From assembly GCA_036567205.1 (NCBI GenBank), contig DATCVA010000061.1, positions 1 to 9,811 on the forward strand: 9,811 nt of DNA. The letters are read 5' to 3'. Origin of the DNA: DATCVA01 sp036567205. GTDB taxonomy: Bacteria; Pseudomonadota; Gammaproteobacteria; Burkholderiales; Burkholderiaceae_B. Below the pieces are notes generated by a model. That model saw only the letters and a list, made by a program, of their open reading frames with translations. It ran no database searches and was not told the origin of the DNA. A program made the position numbers and the translations under genes. Positions 1 to 6,797 of the stretch are shown here, piece by piece; position 1 is the stretch's first letter; every line of letters starts with the position of its first letter.

Positions 1-1489
1 ATCCACTAAGCGCCAGCACACCCGCCAGCCATAATACCCGCAAGCCAGGTTGTTCGCCTAAGGCGACCCAGTCGATCCAGTCGTTGGCTGTCAGCAATAT
101 GGCGCTTAGTATGATTAGGGCGGGCAGTACTTTAAAGGTAAAGCGCAGCCATCCGGGGCCGGGTTGATAGACTTTGCGGCGGTGAAGGACGACCAGCAGG
201 AATAGCGCATTGACGCTGGCGCCTAGGCCAATCGACAGGGCAAGTCCGGCATGGGCAAATTGAGGAACAAAAATAAGGTTGAAAATTTGCGTAAGCACCA
301 ATATAAAAACAGCGATTTTGACCGGTGTGCGTATGTCTTGCTTGGCATAGAAGCCGGGCGCCAGAATCTTGATTGACAGTAAACCAAGCAGGCCCACCGA
401 ATACGCCATGACAGCCATTTTCGTCTGCATGACATCGCGGCCGCTAAAGGCGCCATAATTAAACAAGGTGGCGACCAGGCCGTCCGACAATAGTGCCATG
501 CCCAATGCAGCAGGCAAGCCAAGCAGGATGACCAGACGCAGCCCCCAGTCCAGCAGCGCGCTGTAGCCTTTATCGTCCTGGCGTGCGTGCGCCGCCGACA
601 GACTGGGCAACAAGACTGTGCCCAGGGCTACACCCAATAAGGCTGTGGGGAACTCCATGAGCCGGTCGGCAAACGACAGCCACGTGACACTGCCTGGTGT
701 CAGCCAGGTGGCAATATTAGTGTTGATAAGCAGCGATATTTGCGCCACCGATACGCCCAGAATGGCTGGCAGCATCTGCCGCATAATGCGCTTAACAGTC
801 GGGTCTTGCCATGCCTGGGAAAATTTCAAGGAATAACGTGGCAGCAGGCCCAGGCGGGCCAGCGCCAGCCATTGCATAAACAGTTGGGCGACTCCGCCTA
901 TCATGACTCCCGCTGCAAGGGCGTAAATTGGTACCTCGAAATAGGGGGGCAAAAACAGGCTTGCCCCTATCATCGCGAGATTTAGCAGCACCGGCGTAAA
1001 GGCGGGTATGGCAAATCGGCTCCATGTATTGAGAACGCCCGATGCGAATGCCACCAGCGACATGCAAACAATATAAGGAAACATCAGCCGCGTCATCCAG
1101 ATGGCGGCGTTAAATTCGGTTTGCCTGGACGCGGTACGCATTCCGCTGGCCATGGCGCTGACCACCCAGGGAGCGCCCAAAATGCCCAGTAGTGTGACCA
1201 GCATGAGCACGGCCGTAAGCAGCAAAGCCACACGATCAAGCAATACTCGGACAGCTTCGGGTGGATTGTGCGTGCGGGTGTGTCCCAGAATTGGTACAAA
1301 TGCCTGGGAGAAGGCTCCTTCGGCAAATAGGCGCCGCAGCAAGTTAGGGATGCGAAAAGCTACCCAGAACGCGTCGGTCAGCGGCCCGGCGCCAAACGAG
1401 CTTGCAATCAGAATATCGCGAACTAGTCCTGTAATGCGCGAAAACAGGGTAAAGCTGCTGACCGTGGCGGCCGACCGGAACAAACTCAT
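1..1489 (-). CDS. murJ: MurJ, lipid II flippase (3' end outside the window)
   Basis: Polytopic inner-membrane flippase of the MOP/MviN family that moves lipid-linked peptidoglycan precursor to the periplasmic face. I translated 496 continuous residues without a stop or frameshift; the family is usually about 510-520 aa, so only the last ~20 residues lie beyond base 1. The N-terminus aligns with E. coli MurJ at the same numbering: S17, R18, R24, D39, R52 and E57, all reported as functionally important, are present. A second conserved block, ADRLMEFP with D275, R276 and E279, matches E. coli D269/R270/E273. Many hydrophobic segments are visible, as expected for 14 helices. ATG at 1489 gives the family-typical start (MSLFRSAATVSSF). 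It follows the upstream dehydrogenase stop by only 7 nt and has no Shine-Dalgarno, which suggests co-transcription and coupled translation. Identification is very secure. Confidence 0.96.
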   Translation of the reverse strand, partial: MSLFRSAATVSSFTLFSRITGLVRDILIASSFGAGPLTDAFWVAFRIPNLLRRLFAEGAFSQAFVPILGHTRTHNPPEAVRVLLDRVALLLTAVLMLVTLLGILGAPWVVSAMASGMRTASRQTEFNAAIWMTRLMFPYIVCMSLVAFASGVLNTWSRFAIPAFTPVLLNLAMIGASLFLPPYFEVPIYALAAGVMIGGVAQLFMQWLALARLGLLPRYSLKFSQAWQDPTVKRIMRQMLPAILGVSVAQISLLINTNIATWLTPGSVTWLSFADRLMEFPTALLGVALGTVLLPSLSAAHARQDDKGYSALLDWGLRLVILLGLPAALGMALLSDGLVATLFNYGAFSGRDVMQTKMAVMAYSVGLLGLLSIKILAPGFYAKQDIRTPVKIAVFILVLTQIFNLIFVPQFAHAGLALSIGLGASVNALFLLVVLHRRKVYQPGPGWLRFTFKVLPALIILSAILLTANDWIDWVALGEQPGLRVLWLAGVLALSG

Positions 1490-1496
1490 GGGTATC

Positions 1497-2255
1497 TTAT
1501 TTTGGGGGCATGCGAATCGCGCCGTCCAGGCGAATCGTTTCACCATTGAGCATTTCGTTGGTGATGATGCTGTGGACCAGTTTCGCGTAGTCTTCGGGGC
1601 GTCCCAGCCGGGCAGGGAAGGGGATGCTGGCTGCCAATGAATCTTGAACTTCTTGCGGCATGCCAAAAATCATGGGCGTGCCGAAAATGCCCGGCGCGAT
1701 GGTCATGCATCGAATACCTGCTTTGGACAAGTCGCGGGCAATCGGCAAGGTCATGCCGGCCACGCCGGCTTTTGAGGCCGCATAGGCGGCTTGGCCTATC
1801 TGACCGTCGTAGGCTGCTACCGAGGCGGTATTGATCAATACACCGCGTTCGCCGGTGGATTCGGGCTCGTTTTCGCTCATGGCTGCAGCGGCCAGGCGCG
1901 ACATATTGAATGTGCCAACCAGGTTGATCATGACTACTTTCTGAAAAAGCTCGAGAGCATGGGGGCCGTTTTTCCCTACGGTGCGCGCTGCGGGTGCGAT
2001 GCCGGCGCAGTTGATCAGCCCAAATAAAGAGCCAAGTTTCTGTGCGGCGGCGATTGCAGCCTGGCCATCGGCTTCCAAAGTTACATCGCAATGCACATAG
2101 GTTTGACCGAGCTCTGCCGCAAGCTCTCGACCGGCTTCGTCCTGAACGTCGGCAAGGACTACCTTGGCTCCTTCAGTCGTCAGCATGCGGGCTGTGCCGG
2201 CGCCCAGGCCCGATGCGCCGCCCGTTACGATAAAAACTTTATTTTTTATGTTCAT
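1497..2255 (-). CDS. Short-chain dehydrogenase, HSD10-type 3-hydroxyacyl-CoA dehydrogenase
   Basis: A 252-aa classical short-chain dehydrogenase/reductase, cytosolic and NAD-dependent. Visible motifs: the Rossmann glycine motif TGGASGLG (residues 11-18), D36 after the second strand (favours NAD over NADP), NCAG (82-85), structural N111, and the catalytic set S145, Y158 and K162 (YAASK). The C-terminal NGETIRLDGAIRM closely resembles the end of mammalian HSD17B10/bacterial type-2 3-hydroxyacyl-CoA dehydrogenases, which oxidise 3-hydroxyacyl-CoA or 3-hydroxy-2-methylbutyryl-CoA (isoleucine or fatty-acid breakdown). The SDR fold is certain; the exact substrate is an inference from the C-terminal signature. 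ATG at 2255 has only a weak purine-rich upstream stretch (GAGTAGAG). It sits between adk and murJ, 18 nt after a terminator-like hairpin and 7 nt before murJ, an odd neighbour for an envelope gene. Confidence 0.92.
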   Translation of the reverse strand: MNIKNKVFIVTGGASGLGAGTARMLTTEGAKVVLADVQDEAGRELAAELGQTYVHCDVTLEADGQAAIAAAQKLGSLFGLINCAGIAPAARTVGKNGPHALELFQKVVMINLVGTFNMSRLAAAAMSENEPESTGERGVLINTASVAAYDGQIGQAAYAASKAGVAGMTLPIARDLSKAGIRCMTIAPGIFGTPMIFGMPQEVQDSLAASIPFPARLGRPEDYAKLVHSIITNEMLNGETIRLDGAIRMPPK

Positions 2256-2273
2256 ATTTTGTCTCTACTCATA

Positions 2274-2302
2274 AAAGAAACGGGCGCTTGGCCCGTTTCT
2301 TT
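2274..2302 (-). terminator. Intrinsic terminator after adk
   Basis: A 12-bp uninterrupted stem (2274-2285 with 2291-2302) closes a 5-nt loop (GCTTG or its complement). The core is GC-rich (GGGC/GCCC) and the outer part is AAAGAAAC/GTTTCTTT. Read on the minus strand it begins 7 nt after the adk stop and ends in a T-rich tail (TTTCTTTTAT), as for a Rho-independent terminator. The plus-strand tail (TTTCTTTC) is also T-rich, but no plus gene ends here. It lies in the 53-nt gap between adk and the dehydrogenase, so it probably ends or attenuates the upstream operon. Confidence 0.82.
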
Positions 2303-2308
2303 CGTTGC

Positions 2309-2965
2309 TCAGGCTTGAAGAGCCGTCAAAATCCGTTCTTTAATTTCATCGACCGCGCCCAATCCTGAAACCTGGCGGAAGACCGGGGCGTTGTTTGCGC
2401 CGCTTTCAGCCCAGCTGGAGTAGTAGTCGACAAGCGGGCGTGTTTGCTCGCGATAGACAGACAGACGATGACGCACTGTGTCTTCACGATCGTCGTCGCG
2501 CTGAACCAGGGGATCACCGGTCAGGTCGTCCACACCCGGCGACTTGGGCGGATTGAAGACAGTATGGTAACTGCGGCCGCTGGCCGGATGTACACGCCGT
2601 CCGCTCATGCGTTCAATAATGTTTTCTTCCGGGACGACGATTTCGACCACAAAATCAAGTGGGATATTGGCGTCTTTAAGAGCGTCCGCTTGAGGAATTG
2701 TGCGTGGAAAACCATCGAACAAATAGCCGTTTTCACAATCGGGCTGCTGCAGGCGGTCGCGTACGAGACCAATAATGATGTCGTCTGAGACCAGACCGCC
2801 CGCATCCATGATTTTTTTTGCTTCCAGCCCTAATGAGGTCTGGGCTTTGACCGCGGCGCGCAACATATCACCGGTTGAAATTTGGGGGATGCCAAATTTC
2901 TCGGTGATGAACGCTGCCTGTGTGCCTTTTCCGGCACCTGGGGGACCGAGCAGAATCAGTCGCAT
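2309..2965 (-). CDS. adk: Adenylate kinase
   Basis: Catalyses ATP + AMP = 2 ADP in the cytosol. The 218-aa product carries the P-loop GPPGAGKGT (residues 7-15), AMP-site residues T31 and R36, the DGFPRT block (84-89, R88) and Q92. Catalytic arginines R123, R156 and R167 are at E. coli numbering. The lid (about 122-159) has HPASGRSYH instead of the four cysteines of zinc-lid kinases, as in enterobacterial and betaproteobacterial enzymes. The open frame continues 17 codons upstream to 3016, but ATG at 2965 is chosen: it gives the canonical MRLILLGPPGAGKG and has a perfect AGGAGG at 2976-2971, 5 nt away. The 104-nt gap from kdsB contains a possible -10 (CATAAT, 3010-3005) but no good -35, so adk may have its own promoter or be read from upstream. 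Confidence 0.98.
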   Translation of the reverse strand: MRLILLGPPGAGKGTQAAFITEKFGIPQISTGDMLRAAVKAQTSLGLEAKKIMDAGGLVSDDIIIGLVRDRLQQPDCENGYLFDGFPRTIPQADALKDANIPLDFVVEIVVPEENIIERMSGRRVHPASGRSYHTVFNPPKSPGVDDLTGDPLVQRDDDREDTVRHRLSVYREQTRPLVDYYSSWAESGANNAPVFRQVSGLGAVDEIKERILTALQA

Positions 2966-2970
2966 GAATT

Positions 2971-2976
2971 CCTCCT
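2971..2976 (-). promoter_or_regulatory. Strong Shine-Dalgarno of adk
   Basis: AGGAGG on the minus strand, 5 nt before ATG at 2965. It decides the adk start against the longer open frame beginning at 3016, and is the strongest ribosome-binding site in the window. Confidence 0.9.
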
Positions 2977-3069
2977 GGAGATTGCTTTTTTTTAACCGGT
3001 ACCGATTATGCCGCAACGCAGCAATTCATGCACGTACTGACATGTGGAACCAGAAAATTTGAAAACGAT

Positions 3070-3834
3070 TTATAACCGATTTATGAATACATCGCGCACT
3101 CGAGCCAAATCCGCTTCAGTATCTACCCCCGCAGCGGGATGTGAATGAGTGGTTAAAACAGCGATGGAAAAGCCGTTTTCCAACGCACGTAACTGCTCGA
3201 GCGATTCAAAAGACTCAAGTGCTCCGATCGGCAGTGACGGAAATTTATTCAAAAAATCCACCCGGTACGCATACAAACCAATATGGTGCAATGCGGGAAT
3301 TCCTGCCGCCAGCCTTTGTTGCCCGTCGGCTAAAGCGTCGCGCGCCCACGGGATCGGCGCACGCGAAAAATAAAGTGCGCGCTGTTGCCGGTTGCACACC
3401 ACCTTGACCGCATTGGGATTGAATAACGTGTCGGCTTGAAGGATGGGCGTGGCACAGGTGGCAATCGCGGCGTCAGGAGCCTTGGCGAGCAACTCGGCTA
3501 CCCCATTGATATGGGCGGGATCAATAAGCGGTTCATCGCCCTGGACATTGACGACGATGGTGTCGCCCGTTAGCGATAAAAGCTGCGCCACCTCGGACAG
3601 CCGGTCGGTTCCGGTGGGATGATCAGACCGTGTCAATACGGCTTCAAAGCCGTATTGTTGTACCGTTGCCAGTATGCCCGGGTCGTCAGTCGCTACGACA
3701 ACACGCTTTGCGTCTGAAAGCGCCGCTTGCTCGGCGGTGCGTACCACCATGGGCTTACCGGCGATATCCAGCAAGGGTTTGCCCGGCAGGCGGGTCGACG
3801 CTGCGCGCGCTGGAATAATGGCAATAAACTTCAC
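3070..3834 (-). CDS. kdsB: 3-deoxy-manno-octulosonate cytidylyltransferase (CMP-Kdo synthetase)
   Basis: Activates Kdo with CTP to give CMP-Kdo, the donor for the inner-core sugars added to lipid IVA; cytosolic. At 254 aa it has the usual family length. Motifs in order: nucleotide-binding PARAASTRLPGKPL (8-21), ATDD (48-51), SDHPTGTDR (70-78), Mg-binding NVQGDEP (96-102, D100), YFSRAPIPW (155-163), HHIGLYAYR (183-191), ESFESLEQLRALENG (207-221) and GVDTEADL near the C-terminus. The start is GTG at 3834, needed to keep MKFIAIIPARAAS. It overlaps the stop of the preceding small gene by 4 nt (GTGA), and no Shine-Dalgarno is visible, so translation is probably coupled. The lpxK - small zinc protein - kdsB order resembles the E. 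coli lpxK-ycaQ-ycaR-kdsB region. Confidence 0.97.
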   Translation of the reverse strand: MKFIAIIPARAASTRLPGKPLLDIAGKPMVVRTAEQAALSDAKRVVVATDDPGILATVQQYGFEAVLTRSDHPTGTDRLSEVAQLLSLTGDTIVVNVQGDEPLIDPAHINGVAELLAKAPDAAIATCATPILQADTLFNPNAVKVVCNRQQRALYFSRAPIPWARDALADGQQRLAAGIPALHHIGLYAYRVDFLNKFPSLPIGALESFESLEQLRALENGFSIAVLTTHSHPAAGVDTEADLARVRDVFINRL

Positions 3835-4022
3835 GCGGGATTCGCGCCAGATGGATTGACTTGCAGGTCGCGAGCTTCATTTTCAAGCATCACCGGGATG
3901 CCGTCGCGGACAGGAAAAGCCAACTTATCGACGGCGCAAATAAGTTCCTGGTGCTCGCGATCGTGGCGCAAAGGCCCCTTGCACAACGGGCAAACCAGAA
4001 TTTCAAGCAAGTGTGACTCCAT
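3831..4022 (-). CDS. Trm112/YcaR-family small zinc-ribbon protein
   Basis: A 63-aa protein of the Trm112-like (UPF0434/YcaR) family. Visible features: MESHLLEILVCPLCKGPL with a CPxC knuckle (C11, C14), a further cysteine at C29 in QELICAVD, and the family block LAFPVRDGIPVML (34-46). Eukaryotic and archaeal Trm112 proteins act as activating partners of methyltransferases; the bacterial role is not settled, so no function is assigned. ATG at 4022 is preferred over the in-frame TTG at 4034 because GGAG (4032-4029) lies 6 nt upstream and the protein then begins like its relatives. It starts 16 nt after lpxK and overlaps kdsB by 4 nt, the usual position for this family between lpxK and kdsB. Confidence 0.93.
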   Translation of the reverse strand: MESHLLEILVCPLCKGPLRHDREHQELICAVDKLAFPVRDGIPVMLENEARDLQVNPSGANPA

Positions 4023-4038
4023 GCGCAACTCCAAACAA

Positions 4039-5127
4039 TTAATGTGACAAGACAGAGAGTTTAATTCGCTCTGCCATTTTTTTCCTGGCTATGGCGCCCA
4101 GCCGGCTTTGTAAGTTGTTAAGCCAGGCGGAATCCGAAAACTGAGGCGATACATTTACGACCCATATCCGGGGGTCATTAAAGCGTACGCATTTGACTGC
4201 ATCTTTTGCCGTAATCAGGATCAACTCTGATGCCAGCGCCGTAAATGGAGAGCTGTCGTACCGGTCATGATCGGGCAATGCCAGCGTTTGATCAAGGTGC
4301 AGTCCCAATGCGCGCAACATCAAGAAGAATCGATCTGGCTGGCCGATTGCCGCTACAGCGCTGACAGACTCCTTAGCGTAACGGGCCTGCCAATGCTCCC
4401 AGGTCAGTGACTCGTTCGACGTTAAGTGAGTCATGGTCTCGGGCGCCAACTGCATGATGATTTGCGCTGCCTTGATGGCCAGCCGTGCCGGAGGCGCTTG
4501 ATTGGCCGTCAAATTGGTAATTACAAAATCCACATCGGCAATCTTGCCGGCGGGTTCGCGCAATGGGCCGGCAGGCAGAACGCGGCCGTTGCCCAATCCG
4601 CGCGCATCTTGCACGACGATTTCGATGTCGCGTTCCAGCGCCAGGTGTTGCAGGCCATCGTCGGCAATCACGACATCAATGTCCGGGTAGCTGCGGACCA
4701 GCTCTTGCAAAGCCAATGGCCGGCAGGGGTGCACGGCAAGCGGAACTTGCGTAGTTCGCGCGATTAACGCGGGTTCGTCGCCGAACTCGAGGGGATCCAG
4801 AGTGCCTTGGCCGGTTTTGGGGTGATCGCCAATCCGCGCGCCGTAACCGCGGCTGATAACTCCTGGCTGCCAGCCTTGTGCCCTAAGCGCTTGCACCAGG
4901 GCTATGACTACCGGGGTTTTACCGGTGCCGCCGACGACCAGGTTACCCACCACGACAACCGGTAGGTGAGTTTGTTGAGTCCGGTTGTTCAATCGACGAT
5001 AGCGCCGTTTTTTTTGAGCAATGGCAAGGCGCACCAGGCAGGACAGCGGCAGTAGAAGAGTGCTGGCCAGGCCTTTGCGTTGCCATATGGCATGAATTTG
5101 CCGGATTGCGAAATGAGGAATTTTCAA
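4039..5127 (-). CDS. lpxK: Tetraacyldisaccharide 4'-kinase (LpxK)
   Basis: Phosphorylates the 4' position of the lipid A disaccharide to form lipid IVA, just before Kdo addition; a membrane-associated P-loop kinase. The 362-residue product has an N-terminal amphipathic/hydrophobic stretch (about 19-37), Walker A within GNLVVGGTGKTP (61-72), SRGYG (92-96), FGDEP (115-119), the DDGLQH motif (156-161) and GRVLPAGPLREP (181-192), all typical of LpxK. Length is slightly above the common 320-350. The only reasonable start is TTG at 5127, which overlaps the exbD stop as TTGA. There is no ATG or GTG in the first ~25 codons and no Shine-Dalgarno, so expression probably depends on coupling to exbD. Its partner in the pathway, kdsB, is two genes downstream. 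Confidence 0.96.
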   Translation of the reverse strand: MKIPHFAIRQIHAIWQRKGLASTLLLPLSCLVRLAIAQKKRRYRRLNNRTQQTHLPVVVVGNLVVGGTGKTPVVIALVQALRAQGWQPGVISRGYGARIGDHPKTGQGTLDPLEFGDEPALIARTTQVPLAVHPCRPLALQELVRSYPDIDVVIADDGLQHLALERDIEIVVQDARGLGNGRVLPAGPLREPAGKIADVDFVITNLTANQAPPARLAIKAAQIIMQLAPETMTHLTSNESLTWEHWQARYAKESVSAVAAIGQPDRFFLMLRALGLHLDQTLALPDHDRYDSSPFTALASELILITAKDAVKCVRFNDPRIWVVNVSPQFSDSAWLNNLQSRLGAIARKKMAERIKLSVLSH

Positions 5128-5534
5128 TTCAGGCTTTTGGTGGCAAAATTGACCCGGGCTATACCCACTTGCCGCGCTGCCTCCATGACACGCACGACCG
5201 ATTCATGAGATGCCTGGGCATCGGCATTGATGACCAGGGTTGGCTCTGGCTGATCGGCACTGGCTGCGCGCAGGGCTGTTGCTATTGCGGAAATATCGCC
5301 GTTGGCAAGGAATTGTCCGTCCAGCGCATAAAGGCCTTCCTGGCTGATTGCTATATTAATGGCTTTGAAGTCGACGGCGTCGGCACGCGCTTCGGGAAGA
5401 GAAACCTTAAGCTGGTTCAGGCGGGTGAAGGAAGTCGTGGCCGCCAGGAAAATCAAGATGACCAGCAGTACATCAATGAGCGGAATTAAGTTGATTTCGG
5501 GCTCGTCAGAAGCTGATTGTCGGCGAAAATTCAT
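5124..5534 (-). CDS. exbD: ExbD/TolR-family proton-motor subunit
   Basis: A 136-aa biopolymer-transport protein: a short cytoplasmic N-terminus (with EPEINLIPLIDV), one transmembrane helix (about 17-35) and a periplasmic domain. The helix holds the single proton-relay aspartate D21, equivalent to D25 of E. coli ExbD. The C-terminal domain (about 45-136) ends with the common HESVVRVMEAARQVGIARV-type repeat. ATG at 5534 has an upstream AAGGGG stretch about 6 nt away. It follows exbB by 68 nt and overlaps lpxK by 4 nt. No TonB, TolA or TolB gene is in the window, so the outer-membrane process powered by this motor cannot be named. It could be called TolR-like; ExbD is the safer family name. Confidence 0.93.
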   Translation of the reverse strand: MNFRRQSASDEPEINLIPLIDVLLVILIFLAATTSFTRLNQLKVSLPEARADAVDFKAINIAISQEGLYALDGQFLANGDISAIATALRAASADQPEPTLVINADAQASHESVVRVMEAARQVGIARVNFATKSLN

Positions 5535-5602
5535 CGTAACCCCTTAGGAAACGGTCTTTGCCATGATATGGAGAAGCGTGTCGCGCCAGGGCTTTAACGA
5601 GC

Positions 5603-6211
5603 TCATGGGTTGTTGCTTCGGTTGATCATGCGATTGAGCACGGTTGCCTGCCGTTCCATTTGATGCAGGTAGTAGTCCACCTTTGAGCGGAAATACCGAT
5701 GGAAGATCAAGGCCGGGATGGCGATGATAATGCCCAGGCCTGTGTTGTATAGCGCAATTGATATCCCCCGGGCTAATTGCGACGGATCGCCTCCTGCGGG
5801 GGTGTAAGACGCAAAGATTTCTATCATTCCTACAACCGTGCCGAACAGACCCATTAATGGCGCCACTACGGCAATGGTGGATAGAGCAGGCAGATAGCGA
5901 TTGAGTTGATGCGATACGTCTTTTCCGACGTCTTCGACCGCGGCGAGCCGATAGCCTTCGTTCTCGTTGATATTGACAATTACTTCGGAAAATACACGCC
6001 CCAGCGGCGAACTGGCTGCTAATTTTCCAATGGTGTCGGGAGTATAGTCTTTGTACCGGATCAGCTCGATGACCTGCGTAAGCAGATTTGGCGGCAAAAT
6101 AAGTTTTTTTCTAAGGGAAAGAAAGCGTTCGATAATAAGCGCCAGGCCAAGGACCGAAGTGGCAATAAGAAGCCAAATAGGCCATCCCGCATCATGGATG
6201 ATTTGAAGCAA
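5603..6211 (-). CDS. exbB: ExbB/TolQ/MotA-family proton-channel protein
   Basis: Inner-membrane partner of ExbD that converts proton flow into mechanical work. Three transmembrane segments are visible: about residues 10-30 (PIWLLIATSVLGLALIIERF region), 109-133 (PALSTIAVVAPLMGLFGTVV region) and 148-171 (GISIALYNTGLGIIIAIPAL region), with a cytoplasmic loop between the first two. The APLMGLFGTVVGM block is the family hallmark. The frame is open from GTG at 6223 (206 aa), but I prefer TTG at 6211 (202 aa). GGAG at 6221-6218 lies 6 nt upstream of TTG and overlaps the GTG, which itself has no Shine-Dalgarno; homologues I remember also start directly at M-x-x-I-I-x-A-G-W-P. It is the first gene of the leftward cluster. 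Confidence 0.93.
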   Translation of the reverse strand: MLQIIHDAGWPIWLLIATSVLGLALIIERFLSLRKKLILPPNLLTQVIELIRYKDYTPDTIGKLAASSPLGRVFSEVIVNINENEGYRLAAVEDVGKDVSHQLNRYLPALSTIAVVAPLMGLFGTVVGMIEIFASYTPAGGDPSQLARGISIALYNTGLGIIIAIPALIFHRYFRSKVDYYLHQMERQATVLNRMINRSNNP

Positions 6212-6529
6212 GTTTCTCTCCACTAAGTAAAAGCGTTGTTGGCAATGTGCTGCGATGCAGTTTAATGCTGCGTTATCGCGTTCAGTGCTTTACGTTCTTT
6301 GTGCATAAGCTGGCATTGTATGGTCAACTCGATGCAGGATGCCACGATTTTAATGCGTATTGTTGCTGGCCAGCGTGATGAGCATGGGATAATGCCTTTT
6401 GTTTGCGATCTGCATCGGTTTTGGAAGTTGAAGGGCGTATCCCTTGTATTAGCAAGTTTCTATCGCTGCAAACTACCGTATAGCGTCAAAAAATAACGCA
6501 AACTCGCTTAGAGTAATGCTCTCCGCCGG

Positions 6530-6564
6530 GTATCCACAGAATCTGTGGATAATATTGTGTATAA
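6530..6564. promoter_or_regulatory. Cluster of DnaA-box-like sites
   Basis: Three 9-mers close to the DnaA box TTATCCACA lie within 35 bp: GTATCCACA on plus (6530-6538, one mismatch), a perfect TTATCCACA on minus (6544-6552), and TTATACACA on minus (6556-6564, fits TTATNCACA). The first two form a perfect 10-bp inverted repeat around one base (6531-6551). Weaker 7/9 matches occur at 6603-6611 (minus), 6631-6639 (plus) and 6742-6750 (minus). DnaA binding is inferred from the motif alone. Confidence 0.45.
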
Positions 6565-6681
6565 CTTCTGGTGCACCCCCTGTTTAACAGGCTTTGAGGT
6601 TCAATGGATAATTTACGCTCAAAAAGAAAATTATCAATAAGTTGTTAAGTATCAATGGTTTATGGCGTTTGCTTAAAGGTT

Positions 6682-6718
6682 AATTTCATCAGTTGCTGAA
6701 ATTCGATTGATATTTCAG
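6682..6718. repeat. Three-arm alternating inverted repeats
   Basis: AATTTCA (6682-6688), TGAAATT (6697-6703) and ATTTCAG (6712-6718) are spaced 15 bp apart. The middle arm can pair perfectly over 7 bp with either neighbour (CTGAAAT at 6696-6702 with ATTTCAG). This gives two mutually exclusive hairpins, or three helically spaced half-sites. The region is AT-rich, so part of this may be chance. Confidence 0.35.
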
Positions 6719-6766
6719 TAGTTTGACAAAACGTTATTCTCTGTGGACAGTGTTTCTATGTTTTGA

Positions 6767-6797
6767 GTGTCACCCGACTCCTTGAGCTTTATATAAC
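6767..6797 (+). promoter_or_regulatory. Candidate xseA promoter
   Basis: GTGTCA (6767-6772, 4/6 to TTGACA) lies 17 nt before TATATA (6790-6795, 4/6). The overlapping TATAAC (6792-6797) is a 5/6 match to TATAAT. Either would start transcription about 30 nt before the xseA ATG. Support is by consensus only and weak. Confidence 0.3.

Noticed and set aside
223..1326. Several short open frames on both strands at the left end
   Set aside because: They are out-of-frame shadows of murJ, which is open from 1489 through base 1; no frameshift or pseudogene is present.
1540..2091. 183-codon minus-strand open frame overlapping the dehydrogenase gene
   Set aside because: Shadow of the SDR gene in another frame; arginine/histidine-rich and without family resemblance, whereas the SDR frame has all catalytic motifs.
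2997..3004. CGGTACCG palindrome upstream of adk as an operator
   Set aside because: An 8-bp palindrome is expected by chance many times in this length, and nothing else supports it.
6299..6496. 65-codon open frame in the exbB/xseA intergenic region (TTG start)
   Set aside because: No Shine-Dalgarno, weak start, composition without recognisable domain, and it lies where the exbB promoter is expected; probably a chance open frame.
6530..6750. Chromosomal replication origin
   Set aside because: DnaA-like boxes and AT-rich DNA are present, but none of the usual oriC neighbours (dnaA, dnaN, gyrB, rpmH, gidA, parAB) is in the window; kept only as a DnaA-box cluster.
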